Positions 47,785-59,820 are shown, counted from the first letter of the stretch. The stretch: 60,000 nucleotides of DNA from Hydractinia symbiolongicarpus (GCF_029227915.1 NC_079876.1:14324001-14384000); one strand, 5' to 3'. Notes: generated by a model not told the origin, from the letters alone. Program-made: numbers and translations.

Positions 47785-49322
47785 ACAGTAATGAAAGGTG
47801 TAGTTACCAAACTGCATTTTAACATAATAAATTTTGTTGTAGCTAACTGTATTACTTTCACCTTCAACCAAGAGGTAGCTAACAGCTAGCTAAATAGCCG
47901 CCAGTTGCAGCTTGGTAAAAATCAGATTGATAAAAATAACACAAATAGAAATAATGGCTAAGATAAAAAGCTGTCGTGCCAATGTAAAAAATAATAATAT
48001 TAGCTAGCTAGGTGGATTTTAATGCTCCCTCAAAATGTATACATTCGCAGACAAGATCTTAAAATTTGTTAGTTCAAGATTTATACGTGGCTAAAAATCC
48101 TGACAATATATTGATCTTAAAATGTAAAAAATACAACAAAAGGATTGCCTTTAGAAGACAAAGAAGTAAACAAAGTCAGTCAACATGTCGGAGCCGTCAA
48201 GAACTTGCTGATTGGCTATTTTCTGAAATAGGGCCTTTTGGTTGGTCAACGACGCGCTAGCGTTATAAAAACAGAGCCGGTAAAAATTGGGTCCTGCAGG
48301 GATTTTAAATCCACAGGTTCGCCGGCCTTTAAATATCATATATCGTGTTTTTTTTTTTTTTTGTTACAGGACACGTCTCTTGCCGACAGATAGGAGTAAA
48401 AATCCTTTGTACGAAATAGAAAATCAGTGCACTACAATGTCTATTTCGGTCAGTTAACTATTTGTTGTTTTTTGCCGGAGGGGCACGGTGGCAGATATAT
48501 CTTAAACGATAATACAGGCGAGCCTATTATTTAAAGGCGTTGTTGGTTATTAGAGTTATTACACTATTTACTCTCCTTAAGGAATAATTTACATATTCTA
48601 TACTTTAAATATAATTTTTTTATCACGTGTTTTAGTCATGCCATGTTTTAGTTATATTTTAGATACAAACATGGATGATGTGATGAAAAGCTAGCCTGTT
48701 CAACATGCTTTACTCCAAGTCAACATTGTTTTTTCTGTTTGTAGCTGTAGTTTATGAACAAACTCCCTAAAAACAGTTTTTGTGTTTTGGGGGTGATTTT
48801 ACGTAGTACTCAACCTAAAATTGCGGTATAGTTAACCTGCGCTGATTTGCTAAGCGGCGGCTCTTCAAACTTCTATCATAATAATACACAATTTAGATAT
48901 GTTTAGGCAAATATCGCTAAAAACGTTTACCAAATAAAAGATCTTTGCTAACTAAAATTTTAACAACAAAAGTGCTGGTGACATTCACCAAAGGTTATAG
49001 CTAAATGTCATCATTCAATCCCTGGTTGTAAATTGTCATGTGATAAGCTAGCAAGATCTTGGATTTTTGCACCAGGCTAACTCAGCAGATAGAAGCAGGC
49101 ACGTAAATTTTGTCTTCTTGTGTACATAGTAAACAAGCAACAAGTACGCAACAGAGTTGCTCCTGTAAAATACAAAAAGTTAAGCAACGTTGAGACTTGA
49201 TTTAAAAGTTTTTGTTGCTTGAATAAAAAAAATGTGTTTAACAGAACAAAGATGAACAGGTACACTAACGGAAAAAAAAATCATAAATAAATAAAATATA
49301 AATTAGCAAATAAGTAATTTTT
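47785..49322. other. Noncoding stretch with a Helitron-like fragment at 48290-48395
   Basis: The fragment (GGTTCGCCGGCCTTTAAATAT, then GTTACAGGACACG and GCCGACAGATAGG) matches the units at 22.15-22.37 kb. No gene recognised elsewhere. Confidence 0.5.
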
Positions 49323-50534
49323 TTAACAATATTCCCAATCTTGATGCATTTTTGGTCTACACGCAATCGGACATTTTTCCATATTTTTCAACATGCGTTC
49401 TGCAGAGGAAGAGCCTACATATTCTGTGTTTTCCTGCCGTTGCGTTGGGAACGGTACAGAATACCTAAATGTCATACAGTGAAATGAGTCATGCTGCATC
49501 ACAAAATGCTTTTTATCCAGCACTTTCTCCCAGATAACTTTATTTAAAATTTCACCTTCTGTCATTTTAGGTAATATTTTCGCAGATTCCAAGATATTGT
49601 TTAGATGATTGAAGGCAGTATCGCGATTTAACTTGGATTTGTAACACCATAGCCCAGGGTTGATACCTGCATTATGGGATGAATGATCTCGCATGACGTG
49701 TAGAACTCTTGATGAATTCATCCATGATGCCACAGCATATTCTTCTCGTGTCGTTATTGGTGCGTTTATATCACGTGAGCAAAATACATCTACCGTCGTA
49801 TCAGCAAGAGCGATATTTTTCCAAATTGAACTTTTAACATTAATGGCTATAGTCTTGTAACCAGATAAATTTGAAACATCACAAAAATATAATTTTTGAT
49901 GATTTCTTAACGCTTTTATTACGCTCTCATCAAGTAATGATGCTGATTGGTCAAAATATATTCTGATTGACCAATCATTGTAAAACATACTAGCTTCCTT
50001 CGTGTATGCCAATTCAGCAATTATTTGCGCAATGTGATCGTATCTTTTATCTATAGAGTATGATAAGACTTTCTCGTTTGGTAAGATCTTGTATGTTGAG
50101 CGGCATAAATTGGACCGATAAAATGGTGGCTCCATAAACACATTGTCTTGCATTGCTGTTTTTAAAATTTTTGTCTTACTTGCTTTTAGTTGAGAAATTA
50201 AAGTATTTTTTATAATCGACTGTATACGTTGGTCAATTTTTTCCATCATATCATACCGAAATTGGTTACGTTCTTTGCTACCTTCACTGAAAACAACATC
50301 GTTTAATTCATCTATCACTTCATCCATCAAATCTTGCTGGCTCTCCACTTTTACTTCTTTCTGTATCAGCTTCGAAATACGAATTACTTGATTTTTCTCC
50401 CCTGTGATGTTATACACTTGTGATAACTCTTGAGCTCTTTTAGATATATATTCATGGAAAATAAGAAGTTCGAATAGGCAAATGAGCATTGTTATGTTGA
50501 GTATTACGACCAACACGAAGCGTGCTCGTTGCAT
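49323..50534 (-). CDS. Type II membrane glycosyltransferase-like protein, intronless
   Basis: A single 403-codon exon. Residues 6-27 (RFVLVVILNITMLICLF) form a signal anchor after a short basic tail, the layout of Golgi enzymes. Residues 30-130 are charged and probably coiled-coil stem. Residues 155-330 resemble a glycosyltransferase-like domain known from bacteria, algae and animals: VLSYSIDKRYDHIAQ, DWSIRIYFD, a CSRDINAPITTREEYAV block and HVMRDHSSHN. In relatives I recall the middle block as SRDLDSR with a DxD-like metal site; here it is RDIN, so the last acid is Asn. Sequons at N42, N222 and N273. No neighbour forms an operon. The absence of introns next to intron-rich genes may mean an old retroposed copy or lateral gain, but the frame is intact. 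Substrate unknown. Confidence 0.72.
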   Translation of the reverse strand: MQRARFVLVVILNITMLICLFELLIFHEYISKRAQELSQVYNITGEKNQVIRISKLIQKEVKVESQQDLMDEVIDELNDVVFSEGSKERNQFRYDMMEKIDQRIQSIIKNTLISQLKASKTKILKTAMQDNVFMEPPFYRSNLCRSTYKILPNEKVLSYSIDKRYDHIAQIIAELAYTKEASMFYNDWSIRIYFDQSASLLDESVIKALRNHQKLYFCDVSNLSGYKTIAINVKSSIWKNIALADTTVDVFCSRDINAPITTREEYAVASWMNSSRVLHVMRDHSSHNAGINPGLWCYKSKLNRDTAFNHLNNILESAKILPKMTEGEILNKVIWEKVLDKKHFVMQHDSFHCMTFRYSVPFPTQRQENTEYVGSSSAERMLKNMEKCPIACRPKMHQDWEYC

Positions 50535-50932
50535 TTTGCTTTTTTCTTAATTGTTACTTAACTGGAAACACAAATAAAAACACACGTGGAAGTTACAAGC
50601 TAGAGTTTTGGCGATTCTTAAAATTTGGGCATTTATTATAATACGCGGCATGGAAAGGGGGCATTAAGTTGGGATTGTCTTTAGCTCAGTAAATTAATCT
50701 CTGCAATGGCAAGCACGTGCCTTCTTTTTTTTAAAATAGATTCCATAGCAGAATCTGGAGTAACTCAGAGTAAGCCGGAGTAAGTCATTTTTTAGAATTC
50801 AGAATGGGTTTTAACAAGTGCAACAGAAATAGAGGAAAATGATGAAGGTATATCTAAAGTGTGGTGGAATATATCTAAGAAATTCTATCAAACATTTTCT
50901 TATTTTCGACACTATATATGCGTTGACGGAAT
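50535..50932. other. Upstream region of the glycosyltransferase-like gene
   Basis: No clear TATA box. Nothing else recognised. Confidence 0.35.
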
Positions 50933-51250
50933 GCAACAGCAACAGCAGTAACAACGACGACAACGACGTTAAAAATGACGACAATAAATGTTCTTGCAAC
51001 TGCGACGAATGACATAAACAACAACGGCAACATTACAAACCACTACAACAACGACGACGATGACGCTAACAGAGGCAACAACAATGAAAATTATGAAAAC
51101 AACAACAACAACGACGGCGACAACAACGACGATTACAACGATACTCATAAAAAAATTAAAGTCTTTTCTACGTAAAACATACATAAGACACACGCACGCA
51201 TACCCACCCACGCACGCCTGTACACGTACCACACGCCCATCCAGATTACA
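50933..51250. repeat. Low-complexity CAA/ACG-rich tract followed by CACACG-rich tract
   Basis: Imperfect trinucleotide array (CAACGA, GACAAC and similar) to about 51155, then cacacgcacgc-type DNA. ORFs rich in Asn or Val are artefacts. Confidence 0.85.
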
Positions 51251-52057
51251 CATACTAACTTGAACATGATACGAGTGTGATATTTTACTACAAAACGCTA
51301 CCACTGTTTTTAAAAATCGGAACATTGCTTAACATTACTCCTTAGATTTGATTAGAATAATTATTAACTAAAGTTAACTTGTACGTTGTAAAAACAAAGC
51401 AAGATAACAGCATTAACAATCACTTCGCGATACTTATCAAAGATTATTAATAAAGTTTCACTGACCAATTATTTTACTTTTTTGCATACATGCACAATAT
51501 CCCTGCTATTATATTCATTATATTGATAAAAGTTGTGCTTCATTGCTAAATGATTTCTTTTGATCAAGTTTGTTCAGTAATAAACATTTAAGTGTAAGAT
51601 ATATATAAAAACAGCAAGTTAGATTACCCGTAGGAATGGTTTCCCTTACGTTTACAAAGCGCTCTCATAATGAAGGCAGCAAGAGAAACGCTTAACAAGA
51701 TTAAACTGCACTGATACGACAATGTAACCCTTTTAATGAGACTCTAAGGGTTTAAAGAACTTTTTACTTACCTACTACTAATAAAACTCTCAACTACTGC
51801 CACACGAAATAAAGATATTCTGAATGCGTGCGGATATTTTATAAACTTCTTTTTCACACTTTTTACTTTTTCTGCAACGAAGGTCTAGAAATCAAGTTAG
51901 TTAATTCTAAGGGAATATAAAATTCCCAGGTCATGTAATATTTCGCATCATGTCATGACATAAAAACGGTATAGATTTAATTAGAAAGACAACAGGGAAT
52001 CCATTTTTTAATCAATTAAAAGTGATTATTAAAGATATTATTTCGGTATGTCTGTTC
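51251..52057. other. Noncoding stretch
   Basis: AT-rich; nothing recognised. Confidence 0.5.
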
Positions 52058-52100
52058 AAATGATGTTGAGCATGTATTTAATAAATGCTCAACATCATTT
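52058..52100. repeat. Perfect 16-bp inverted repeat, 11-nt loop
   Basis: Arms AAATGATGTTGAGCAT (52058-52073) and its exact complement (52085-52100). It directly precedes the hammerhead-like motif. Confidence 0.85.
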
Positions 52101-52108
52101 TACTTTGC

Positions 52109-52142
52109 CCGATGATGGGAGAAGGATCTCCCGAAACGTCGC
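52109..52142 (+). ncRNA. Hammerhead-ribozyme-like core, probably from a Penelope-like element
   Basis: CCGATGAT, then a 6-bp stem (GGGAGA 52117-52122 with TCTCCC 52127-52132, loop AGGA), then GAAAC and GTC. This is the hammerhead order CNGAUGA, stem II, GAAA, plus a GUC triplet; the usual CUGAUGA has C in place of U here, and stem III cannot be drawn with confidence. Such motifs are known in the terminal repeats of Penelope-like retroelements. The following DNA (AAACTATCATGTTC with AATGATA) forms another small hairpin. No element ORF was found nearby. Confidence 0.4.
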
Positions 52143-52199
52143 CTACTAAACTATCATGTTCAAAAAATGATAAACTTTCCACAGTAATAAAAGTGATTA

Positions 52200-53804
52200 C
52201 CTCGTTATTTTGATGTTGCTATGACAACCGAAAGCCATTTTAAACAATCATTTAAATGGCGCAGTCATCAGCAGTGTATTGTTAGAGATCCAATATCTCC
52301 CTGGATCTAGATTTAAGCGGACGTTATTTGTTTACTTTCAGCGGTAAGCTCTTTAACTCTGGCATTTCCGTGGCAGAAAAAAAGATTCCAGGGGATGGTG
52401 AAGAGACTTTTCTGTGGAAACGTCGTTAAAGTTATAAAGTATTATCGAGTTGATGCGTTCTCATTTATTTGAAGTCCTAAGAATCCCTTTGTGTGAAGAA
52501 ATAGACTGATAATTACTTTGCTTTACCTAGCGCGCCCATGTTTTTTCCTGCCACGAAAATGCCAAAAAGCTTACTGCTGAAAATGTAAACAACGAAATTC
52601 ATCTATTCGTTTAATTTATCCAATTCTTCTGGTTTCTGTATGTTATGCCCACAAACGTTTTGGAAATTCGCTTCTTATGAATAGTTATGTTACAATTTCT
52701 ACTTGCGCAGCTGTTATTATTATAACTGGACTTTTCCAGGCTGCATTATTTAGGAGACGACTTTACATGAAAACCATTTCGTAGCACATAAATTAAAACC
52801 TTTTGAAGCCGTATCCTTAAGTTTAATTTATTTATGATATTTTGTTAAGGTTTTTTACATAATACCTTCTTTCTTTTTTTTTAATTATTATACTTTTAGG
52901 GGTATTCAAGGTACCGTAATCATCCGAACAAGCGCCCTGGGCGCATCTTAAATTTTAGGATTTTGTTTATGGGCGCTTATTCGACGGGGCGCTCAATGCT
53001 GGACGCTTAAGCGGATCATTACAGTAATTGGACTGGTACTATATTTGGGAAGGAAATAGCGATGTCAAACGCATACTAAGGTAAACAAAATGCTAACAGT
53101 ATCCATAAAGGTAAAATAATATATATAAATTATTTCTAGCTGCATCAAATTAAAAACTGCGTTCGTTCAATTTTTAGCTATCGTGTAGTGATTATATAAA
53201 TTTGCTAAGGTCAGATCCACTACTTCACATCATTTCTTGCGAATGTCCAGAAAGAAAACATTTTGCAATAAAACGTTTCGGGATTAAAAAATGCAATAAA
53301 AAAGAGCGGCATTTAAGTAGATGTAAGCTCTCTAGAAAGTTTTTGGTTTGAGAGTCAGGTAAAAAGGGCGACGGCAGTTTTTTGTCAATTTCCAAACATT
53401 GGCCATTGTCAAATAGTTAACATTTGACTCTGTTAACCGTCTGGATTTTCAAGCTGGCAATACGAGTTTTTAGGCATTCTGATTGGCGTAGCGCTCTTGA
53501 CGACAGGTCAATATTAGCAGTCAAGAAAAATAGTAGCTTAAAATGTAAACAAGCACGAAAAACAAGTTACAAGAAGCATTGGATATGATTATATATCTAA
53601 CTCCAATACATTTATCGATAAAAACATTTTCATAGGATAGAAACAACAATGCATTCAACTGCACACATTATTCTGTACCTGGCGAACATCGTAATGTTTT
53701 GTTTACAAAGTTTTATTCTAAATAGAATGTTTGTTTTTAGACAGGACTGTTTCGAATTTTGACTTCGAGTGTTAAAAAAAGTAGTGCTAGTGAATTATAT
53801 TATT
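52200..53804. other. Noncoding stretch
   Basis: A GC-richer patch at 52925-53005 has inverted-type words (GCGCCCTGGGCGC). No gene recognised. Confidence 0.45.
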
Positions 53805-53805
53805 A

Positions 53806-54509
53806 CTAGTCGATAAGCCCCGTGGAAAAATCCACTGAGGCAAGATAAAAACTTTGATGACGTCAGCAACCTATCCATTAAAAATTTAGAATTTTGTTTT
53901 CACGTTGCCTTTATTGTGTAGACCTTAAAGCGCTGATCAAGAAAATATATATGATTATGTGCTTTCGATATGAGCGGTTAATGAGATATAAGGAAGGGTT
54001 TAAAAATTTTGCTGACGTCGGCAATGGCCCCAAGACCGAAATTTGTTTTTTAGAAATTTGTATACCTGTTGCCTTTTATCGCATAGATCTTGAAACGCTG
54101 ATCAAGAAAATGTATAAGATCATGTACTTTTGACAAACGGTTGCAGAGATATCAAGGTTTAAAGGTTTTTTGATGACGTCATCAACCCATCCATTCCAAA
54201 ACGGATTGGGGAGTTAGGTTTTAAAAAATTACCCAAATTGGTCCCAGGTGCTCCCTAGTTACCTACGCGGTGAAAACTCATTGACGCCACCACCTCGTTT
54301 CCAAGTTATTTGGCCTCAAAGTTTTAGGTGCACTGTAATGGCTTCATTAATTTAATATAGGATATTGACGTTAAAGTAGTGTTACTGACGTCGCGCCGTA
54401 CCGTCAGAAAAGTTAACATATTAGACATAAGATTTTCGGCGACATCAAAGGAAAATGACGATATCTACTTTGCCTGTTACGGACAGACACAGTCTCTGTA
54501 TTATTATAT
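53806..54509 (-). mobile_element. Nonautonomous Helitron-like element (minus orientation)
   Basis: Read on the minus strand its 3' end is GTGGATTTTTCCAC (hairpin), 12 nt of spacer, then CTAG followed by T: the Helitron 3' signature. The 5' side near 54509 reads TATAATAATACAGAG. It contains tandem units of about 155 bp with GCTGATCAAGAAAATrTAT and TGACGTCA words. It is the inverted partner of 55951-56681. Confidence 0.65.
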
Positions 54510-54510
54510 A

Positions 54511-55570
54511 CTAGCCGAAGTCCCGTGGAAGAATCCACTGAGTGTCTCCATGAAATGCATCTAAGGGATACCAAACAAAAACATACAGCATGGTAATGTG
54601 AATTTTTAAAACTTACAATCCAACCTCAACCCTTTGTCTCTTTTTTATAACGGGACAGAAAAAAGAGAGAAAAAGTCCTGGGATCGAGATTGCTCACAGT
54701 CTGTATTAATTTATATCTATACCCGTTGAAACCAAAACATTGAAAATATAAGCAGTTGCAACAAAAAATAAAATTAAATTAAAATGCAAAATGTCGAACA
54801 AAATCAAAGGCGTCTAACGAAATCTGCTAAAATTTATACTTGCTTTTTGCCATGCCAAGTACACCAGGGAAAAAAGTATATCAGACATTTAAAAAATTCA
54901 ACATAGTTTACCAAGTTATACAAAAAAAGTTATTACAAAATTTCAACACTGTGCAGTTTGTAACACGTCATACCAAAATCAGATAATCAGTCTATTGCAT
55001 ACAGCAACCTTTTCAAAGTTTCAAAATATAAGAAATTAACAGTTATCTGAATTCCCGTGGAAGAATCCACTGAAACTCCCATTGAGTAAAAAAAATTGAA
55101 CACAGTAATTTAAAAATTTAAAAGTTACAATTTGCGTTATTCTATAACTATAACCGCTGAAACAAAACGTCCAAAAAAATAAGCATTTGCAGCAATAAAA
55201 AAATATTAAATAAGCCCTGGAATTGAGATTGCTTACAATCTTCATTATTATATTTATACCTGCTGAAAGAAAACGTGTTAAAATATAAGCAGGTTCAACA
55301 ACAAAATAAAAATAAATTAAAATAAAAATGCAGAAGGTCTAACACAATCGAAGGTGTCTGACAACGGTTATGTAAAAAGCTAAATCTGCTAAAACTATAT
55401 ACTCGCTCTACCATGCCAGAAGTACACCAGGGAAAATAGTATACCAGACATAAGAAAAAATCGTTAAGTCACACAAAAAAGGTTATTGCAAAATTTTCAC
55501 AACATACAGTTTCTAATGCATCATACCAAATTAACTATTTAGTCTATTGCATACAGCAACCCTCCCAATG
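54511..55570 (-). repeat. Internal region with Helitron-type ends and an imperfect direct repeat
   Basis: A second reversed 3' end (CTAGCCGAAGTCCCGTGGAAGAATCCAC) starts at 54511, abutting the previous element, and a third relative lies at about 55041. The stretches 54718-54870 and 55251-55440 are direct copies (TGAAA-AAAACrT, ATATAAGCAG, TCTGCTAAAA, TACACCAGGGAAAA). Confidence 0.55.
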
Positions 55571-55788
55571 CGCAAACGTGACGTGCATGATAACAATGCA
55601 GTGTTTTCGAATTTAAGAATCGAATAATATTTTAAACGGTAACGCAACAGATGTAAACATTGATTTAATTGTGTTTACATCAAGGTTTATCATAACGACA
55701 TAACCCACGTCAATTATCTTTATTATCTGGGATACACACCGTGTATTTTATGAGAATTGTGTTATTCCGTTTCAGCCTTAATGTTCTT

Positions 55789-56865
55789 AACTTTCTTGAC
55801 AAATACTATTCTTATTGTTCCTAATATATTTTTAGCAGGGCTATATTAATAAAATAAAGCTTGCTATAAGTTGTTATATCTAACGGCAAATTCTGCTACA
55901 TGTATAACGGCCCATTGCTTTGGACAGAAAAAGGTTCAGTTTGTGAGATATCTCTTATAATAATACGGAGAGTGTGTCTGTTTGTGTGTCTGTAACAGGC
56001 AAAGTGGATGTCTCCATTTTCCTTTGATGTTGCCGAAAAACGCATGTCTAATATGTTAAATTTTCTGACGTTACGACGCGACGAAAATAACACTACTTTA
56101 ACGTCAATATCAATTAAATTAATGAAGCCATTACAGTGCACCTAAAACTTTGAGGCTAAATAACTTCTTGGAAACGAGGTGGTGACGTCAATGATTTTTC
56201 ACCGCGTGGGTAACTAGGGACCACCTAGGACTAATTTGGGTAATTTTCCCAAACCTGGGTCCCCGAATCCGTTTCGGAATGGACGGGTTGATGACGTCAT
56301 TAAAAAACCTTTAAACCCTAATATCTCTGCAACCATTTGTCAAAAGTACACGATCCTATACATTTTCTTGATCAGCGTTTCAAGATCTATACGATAAAGG
56401 CAACAGGTATACTAATTTCTAAAAAGAAAAATTTGAGGGGTCTAGACGGGTCAGTGCTGACGTCAGCAAATTTTTTAAACCTTTATATCTTATTAATCAT
56501 TTATCAAAAGCACGTGATTACATACATTTTCTTGATCAGCGTTTTAAACTCCGCACAATAGAGGCAACGTAAAAACAAGGTTTTTTGCAGATGGGTTGCT
56601 GACGTCATCAAAATTCATATGACGCTTATTTTTCAATTTTATCCTGCCTCAGTGGATTTTTCCACGGGCTTTATCGACTAGTATACACAATAAAAAGTTA
56701 AATTTCTAATTAAATTTTGACATATTCTTAGGATATTCTGACATATTGTTTAGAGTATATCCTTACAAAAAAAATTCTTAACTTTCTTGACAAATACTAT
56801 CCTCGTGGACTAAGAAAATATAATGCCTTATTAAAATAAAGCTTGCTATATGTTGCTATGGCTAT
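55789..56865. repeat. Direct repeats of about 90 bp flanking a Helitron-like element
   Basis: TTCTTAACTTTCTTGACAAA and AATAAAGCTTGCTATA occur at 55789-55880 and again at 56778-56865, either side of the element at 55951-56681. Confidence 0.6.
55951..56681 (+). mobile_element. Nonautonomous Helitron-like element, complete (731 bp)
   Basis: Starts TCTCTTATAATAATACGG after an A (55950) and ends with hairpin GTGGATTTTTCCAC, spacer, CTAG (56678-56681) before T (56682). This fits the Helitron rules: 5' TC, 3' CTRR, subterminal hairpin, insertion between A and T, no target duplication. No Rep/helicase frame, so it is nonautonomous. Confidence 0.75.
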
Positions 56866-57538
56866 TTTAAATAGTTTTCATATTTAGAACAAACAAGCAT
56901 ATTCTTAAGACATTCTTAACTGACTTTGAGTATATTGCTAAAAAAGAATACGTTTAGGCAAGACAAAACATCTTTCACTTCAATTTTAAGGAAAAGTTTA
57001 GCTTTGAAAGAGTAAACGGCTTAAATATCGTTATTCACCTAAATTCATTTCTCTACCAGATAATCTAAACAACACACCTGCTTTCCTCTCGCTTTCTCAG
57101 TAGGCTGCTAGCTAGAGTCCTCCTAGATGAAAGTCCAGTTAGTTTTTTACTTCGATTACTAAACTTCGCTTCATCACAAAGAAAACAAGTTGATAATGTA
57201 TAGCTAGCTATTTATGCTTAGTAAAACACATATAAAGAGAAGCAATAGTAATGTAAAATTAGTAACATTACAGTGCAACAAACCAAAGTTTTCCGTTTTT
57301 TAGTCAGCCAAAAGCTTTATTTAGCATTTTGAATTTTAGGACAATTCATTAGTTACGCGCCAGGGCACATGAATTATGCAACAAAACGTAAATAAATATG
57401 GCTACATGCGCGGCAAAATATAAAAAAATGTGGCTATTCCTGGGAAATGCGAGTCTGCTTGATCCACTGACATAAAAAGCAAACGTCTAAAAATATCAAA
57501 CTTCTTACTATTTGTGATTTCAAATCAACTTTAAACTC
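56866..57538. other. Noncoding stretch
   Basis: Nothing recognised. Confidence 0.5.
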
Positions 57539-57835
57539 TAGCCTTTGTTTTCTACTTCTAACTTTACTTTACATCTAGCTCCACTTCTCACTTCACTTTT
57601 TTACTTCTTCACTTGGTCTGTTTTCTTTTTAAATACATAGCTATGCTTTTTTAAACTACTTATTTCCATTTTTTCAAGGCAAAGGGATCGTTCTTCTGTG
57701 CTTTTTTGTTGGCCTTTGTTTTCTACTTCTAAATTTACTTTACTTCTAGCTCCACGTAGTTCCACTTTCACTTCCAACTTCACTTTTCTACTTCTTCACT
57801 TGGACTTTTTCCTTTTTAAATATGCTTTTTTGAAC
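57539..57835. repeat. Imperfect tandem duplication, two units of about 120 bp
   Basis: CCTTTGTTTTCTACTTCTAA, CTAGCTCCAC, TACTTCTTCACTTGG and ATGCTTTTTT recur in order at 57539-57655 and 57711-57835. ORFs on both strands are by-products. Confidence 0.8.
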
Positions 57836-57994
57836 CAGTTTTATTTTTTCGAGATTTTTCTTTTGTGGGTTTTTTTGGTAGCGAGAGGACGCCATTATTC
57901 GAAAGTTAGCCGTTAAATTTATTTCAGCAAATCAAATTGAGTCGTTTTCATCTCGTGATGTAACCAAAGTAAACCCGCTACAAAATGGACATAA

Positions 57995-58097
57995 TTTTTT
58001 CGGCGACTTTAAAGAGAATTTCGGCAACATCAAAGGAAAATGACGATATCAACTTTGCCTGTCAAAGAGACACGGAACTGGCGTATTATTAAATAGA
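57995..58097 (-). mobile_element. Fragment of the Helitron-like family
   Basis: CGGCAACATCAAAGGAAAAT, GACGATATC, CTTTGCCTGT and GTATTATTAAATAG match the 5' part of 53806-54509. Confidence 0.6.
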
Positions 58098-59455
58098 TTA
58101 TAAGAACGCTAAACCAAAATTCTTATTTTTTATTTTTATCTAACTTAGACGGTTAACAAATAAATTAATAACCGATTACCCCGTGCTGTACCGAAAATAT
58201 CGCCCTTAGCCATTGCACCGACCTCCCAAGCTCAGTCAGCACTTAGACCTCGGACGAATTTACCACGGTTGTAAAGACAGATAGACAGGTAAAAATCTAC
58301 TAGTTGTAAGCCTCTTTCATTTATGGAAAAATCATGGAAAGTTGTGGGAAGACCTAAAGTCAGCAAGAATTAACACCTACTGAGGTTTTTATTTTCGCGA
58401 TATGATAACTTCACTATGTGTAAATCTAACATAAAATTAGCCTATATAATTTCTTTTTAGATAAGCTCTGCAATTTGCATTATTGTCTTCAAATATTTTG
58501 ACTAGGATTGAAGATGAAATAGGCCATTATAAATTTTAATTGAAGGCTGAATTATTATCAAGTTTACGCATAAAAACAAAGAGGTCAAAACGTCATGTTG
58601 AGAGAAAATAAAGGGCGCGAATAATGTCCGTTGGTATTCCTAACCGGAAAGAAATTGAACAAAAGAAGGCAGTGCAATGTGTAAAAAGGCGGTATACTTT
58701 TTAACAAGTGGCAGCCCGACGAAGAAAATTTTAAAATTTTCTTGCTCTCGTAACTGGATAGAATGTGGTTTTTGTTTGTTTCATATCGTACGAGCTACTT
58801 GTACGTTTGGTTAGCTATAATTGTGTTTGTTAGTTGAAGAGGAGGTGGTCGAGAATCAAAGTGCTCGTGAACATAACATCCCCTTCTTGCGTAACAATAA
58901 GGCACTCTTGGAAGTGAATTATCAAGTTACTCATTAATGTTTTCTCTCTTTTCAAAACTTTTTTCAGTTGCTCGCTTTTTTTAACTAAAAGTTGTGTACT
59001 TTCTCGATATTAAGGAATTACCTTGTATGGGTGAAATGCTGTAATCTGAAACCTTCACAAAATTAAAAATAGGACCTGTGTTTAGTAGTGTTTTCAGAAA
59101 CACAAATTAACCTGTCTTAAAATTTATTATTTCTGCGGTATTTTTGAAGCAAATTGAACAAATTTGCTTCCTAATGAGCTTTTCCATTGTTTTTCTAATA
59201 CTTGATCTGCTGCTGCAATGCGCATTATACCCAAGGTGAGGAACGAACGCCTAAAATGAAGTCTTATCAGCTTGATTGAAACCTATATCATGATATTACT
59301 TCTTCACATGTTTATGTTTCAAGAACATTGTTGCAATCCATCTTATAATGCATGTAATCCTTCTGTTTGTGTCGAGAAAAAGGTCATTCTACGGGAACAC
59401 AAAATAGCAAATGCGATATATATTTTATCCACTTTGTTGCGACGGGCAAATTTTT
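58098..59455. other. Noncoding stretch
   Basis: No gene or clear repeat recognised. Confidence 0.45.
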
Positions 59456-59483
59456 GTGGAATTTTCCACAGGCTAACGACTAG
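59456..59483 (+). mobile_element. Helitron-type 3' end
   Basis: GTGGAATTTTCCAC hairpin, 10-nt spacer, CTAG at 59480-59483 followed by T. The 5' end of this copy was not found. A second weaker copy of the hairpin and spacer (GCGGATTTTCCACAAGCCTAAC) follows at about 59529. Confidence 0.6.
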
Positions 59484-59780
59484 TCGATGCTGTAATGCTC
59501 GCTGTGAGGCTTGTGACAAATGGTTACTGCGGATTTTCCACAAGCCTAACTATTTTATTTTACAAAAACAAGAACATAGTTCTTTCTTAAGCCTTTCCAT
59601 GTCTATTATTCTCCTGTAATTTCGTCGGCTTATGCAAAAGTACTTTACATTTAAATTTCGTCAGGAAAATTTTGAAGCATGTACATAACAAGTTTAAAAC
59701 CTAAAAAATAGGACATGTTATATGCTTACTTCGTTATCATGCTTAGAAACGAGTTGTTACATGTTATCTAGCTCTATGAC

Positions 59781-59820
59781 AGCCATCCAATTAGAGCGAT
59801 CTAGCTTTAATTGGATGGCT
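59781..59820. repeat. 13-bp perfect inverted repeat
   Basis: AGCCATCCAATTA (59781-59793) pairs with 59808-59820 across a 14-nt loop. Confidence 0.8.

Noticed and set aside
50969-51325. Val-rich or Asn/Asp-rich low-complexity proteins
   Set aside because: By-products of the CAA/ACG-rich tract on either strand.
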